In this document: positions 63,164-64,000 of the stretch, one piece after another
Layout of the letters: the number at the start of each line of letters is the position of its first letter
How positions within the stretch are numbered: position 1 is the first letter of the stretch
Source: Listeria farberi
Lineage (GTDB): Bacteria; Bacillota; Bacilli; Lactobacillales; Listeriaceae
Assembly (NCBI RefSeq): GCF_014229245.1
Contig: NZ_JAARZJ010000009.1
Coordinates: forward strand, 86,202-150,201
DNA: 64,000 nucleotides
Direction of reading: 5' to 3'
Notes under the pieces: model-generated
Databases searched by the model: none
Told to the model about the DNA's origin: nothing
The model's input: the letters and a program-made list of their open reading frames with translations, nothing else
Program-made: the position numbers and the translations under genes

Positions 63164-63191
63164 GTAATTAATATAGAGAGGATGTTAGAAC

Positions 63192-63863
63192 ATGCATTCA
63201 GATGAAGAAATTTTCAAAGATACGACAACTAAAGCCCTACTCCAATTACTAAAAAAAGATATAGATTTTCATGAACATTGTTACCAAGAAATTTTTCCAA
63301 GAGGGAAAGAAATCAAAATGAATGATAACAAAAACTTCAAGATTTATCTAGTGGAAAGTGGTTATTTTGCTTATTGCCTCAAAAATGAATATGGCGACTT
63401 TGGAATTATTAGTTTTGTTAGTAGTGAGGTTGCTATTAATTTAATTCCATTAATCCAAGAAGAACCGGAAGATGCTTTTTTACGCTGTTTAACTCAAGTT
63501 CGTTGCTGGGTGCTTGATCCTGATTTTGTTGGGCGAGTGTTAGACGAAACTAATCAAAAAGCTAATTTCTTATTGTCGAACTTACTATACACAAGAAAAG
63601 TTTATTTTAAAGCTAGTAAACGTACTTTTATGAAAAAAGAACTTCGTATTAGAGCTTGTCTTAAAGAAGTTGGTTTATATATGGGAAGAGTAACGAAAGA
63701 TAAAGAATATATTTTACCAGATGAAATTAATAATTCTATTTTAGCTCAATATGCAAATACTACAAGAGAATATACAAATATTATCGTATTGAAATTAAGA
63801 AAAGATGGAATTTTAGATGATAGTCATAAGCCATGGATAATTAAAAAAATGGATGCGTTATAA
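63192..63863 (+). CDS. Crp/Fnr-family transcription regulator (PrfA-like)
   Basis: A 223-residue protein with an N-terminal cyclic-nucleotide-binding-like beta barrel (about 25-125; KIYLVESGYFAYCLKNEYGDFGIISFV) without the cAMP phosphate-binding motif, a long dimer helix, and a C-terminal winged helix with NSILAQYANTTREYTNIIVLKLRKDGIL as the recognition part. Listeria species carry many such PrfA-type regulators. Start ATG after GAGAGGATG. Targets and ligand unknown; the gene may control its neighbours at the right edge. Confidence 0.85.
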   Translation: MHSDEEIFKDTTTKALLQLLKKDIDFHEHCYQEIFPRGKEIKMNDNKNFKIYLVESGYFAYCLKNEYGDFGIISFVSSEVAINLIPLIQEEPEDAFLRCLTQVRCWVLDPDFVGRVLDETNQKANFLLSNLLYTRKVYFKASKRTFMKKELRIRACLKEVGLYMGRVTKDKEYILPDEINNSILAQYANTTREYTNIIVLKLRKDGILDDSHKPWIIKKMDAL

Positions 63864-64000
63864 CTTATAAAACTTAATATTTATTGATTTTATTGCTGTA
63901 AAAGGTGGAAAAATTAAAAAAGTATCTAAAAAAACGTGATAAAAAATGTCACAAAAAGTACTTATTTAGCTATTTTATACCTAAAAAATGTTGGTTTTAA
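63864..64000 (+). other. Right-edge intergenic sequence
   Basis: 137 AT-rich bases with no gene. GTGA-N9-TCAC (63938-63954) is a loose dyad of the kind bound by Crp/Fnr proteins, but its spacing is not the standard six. Nothing else is recognised. Confidence 0.4.

Noticed and set aside
63938..63954. Crp/Fnr-type site GTGA-N9-TCAC at the right edge
   Set aside because: The spacing is nine instead of six and no gene start is visible next to it.

Overview
The window is a low-GC Firmicute chromosome segment that I read as Listeria, most probably Listeria monocytogenes or a very close relative. The basis is gene order: from memory it matches the EGD-e interval from about lmo2222 (left) down to lmo2166 (right), written in reverse. 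Supporting signs are the prsA2-type foldase, the SrtB/Hbp haem-uptake locus, the two large LPXTG proteins and strong sigma-B type promoters. I ran no database search, so strain and species are inferred. There are no rRNA or tRNA genes, CRISPR arrays, insertion sequences or prophage in the window.

Layout. 1-4.5 kb: 3' end of the YhaO nuclease, the YhaN ATPase and the YhaM exonuclease. 4.6-7.1 kb (minus strand): PrsA foldase lipoprotein, a DUF3267 membrane protein, a YtxH-like protein and a HIT protein. 7.2-12 kb: EcsAB transporter, a haem-degrading monooxygenase facing hemE-hemH. 12-18.8 kb: an HTH protein, a GNAT enzyme, a HAD phosphatase, a Bax-inhibitor-like protein, ClpB under CtsR, GpmA under a sigma-B type promoter, and a YjzD-like protein. 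19-23.7 kb: a GW-module autolysin, fabH (FapR operator) and fabF, ohrR-ohrA. 23.7-25.4 kb (minus): trpS behind a tryptophan T-box, and a small membrane protein. 26-32 kb: oppA and oppBCDF. 32.1-32.5 kb (minus): an unrecognised secreted protein whose 3' end lies inside a 30-bp-arm palindrome. 32.8-37.2 kb: spxA, mecA, coiA, pepF, which form an Spx/ClpC-adaptor/competence/peptidase cluster.

37.2-44.4 kb holds a candidate 100-nt small RNA, a small winged-helix-like protein, then a Fur-controlled haem-uptake unit: two NEAT-domain wall proteins with SrtB-type sorting signals, a haem ABC transporter (lipoprotein, permease, ATPase), sortase B, and a Gp157-like protein of phage type. Together these bind haem at the surface, anchor the binding proteins and import the haem. 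44.5-53 kb holds two giant LPXTG adhesin-like proteins with MucBP, collagen-binding-like and SpaA-like repeats. 53-56.3 kb: a DUF4870 protein, a TetR regulator divergent from a short-chain dehydrogenase, and a membrane GGDEF protein. 56.3-61.8 kb is the most distinctive unit: a PAS/AAA+/Fis-type sigma-54 activator next to a perfect -24/-12 promoter with two matching upstream dyads, driving a CoA-transferase, an OxlT-like transporter and a FabK/nitronate-monooxygenase-like flavoenzyme. 61.8-64 kb: a 52-residue membrane peptide, a glyoxalase-fold protein, a glyoxalase-II-like hydrolase and a Crp/Fnr-family regulator.
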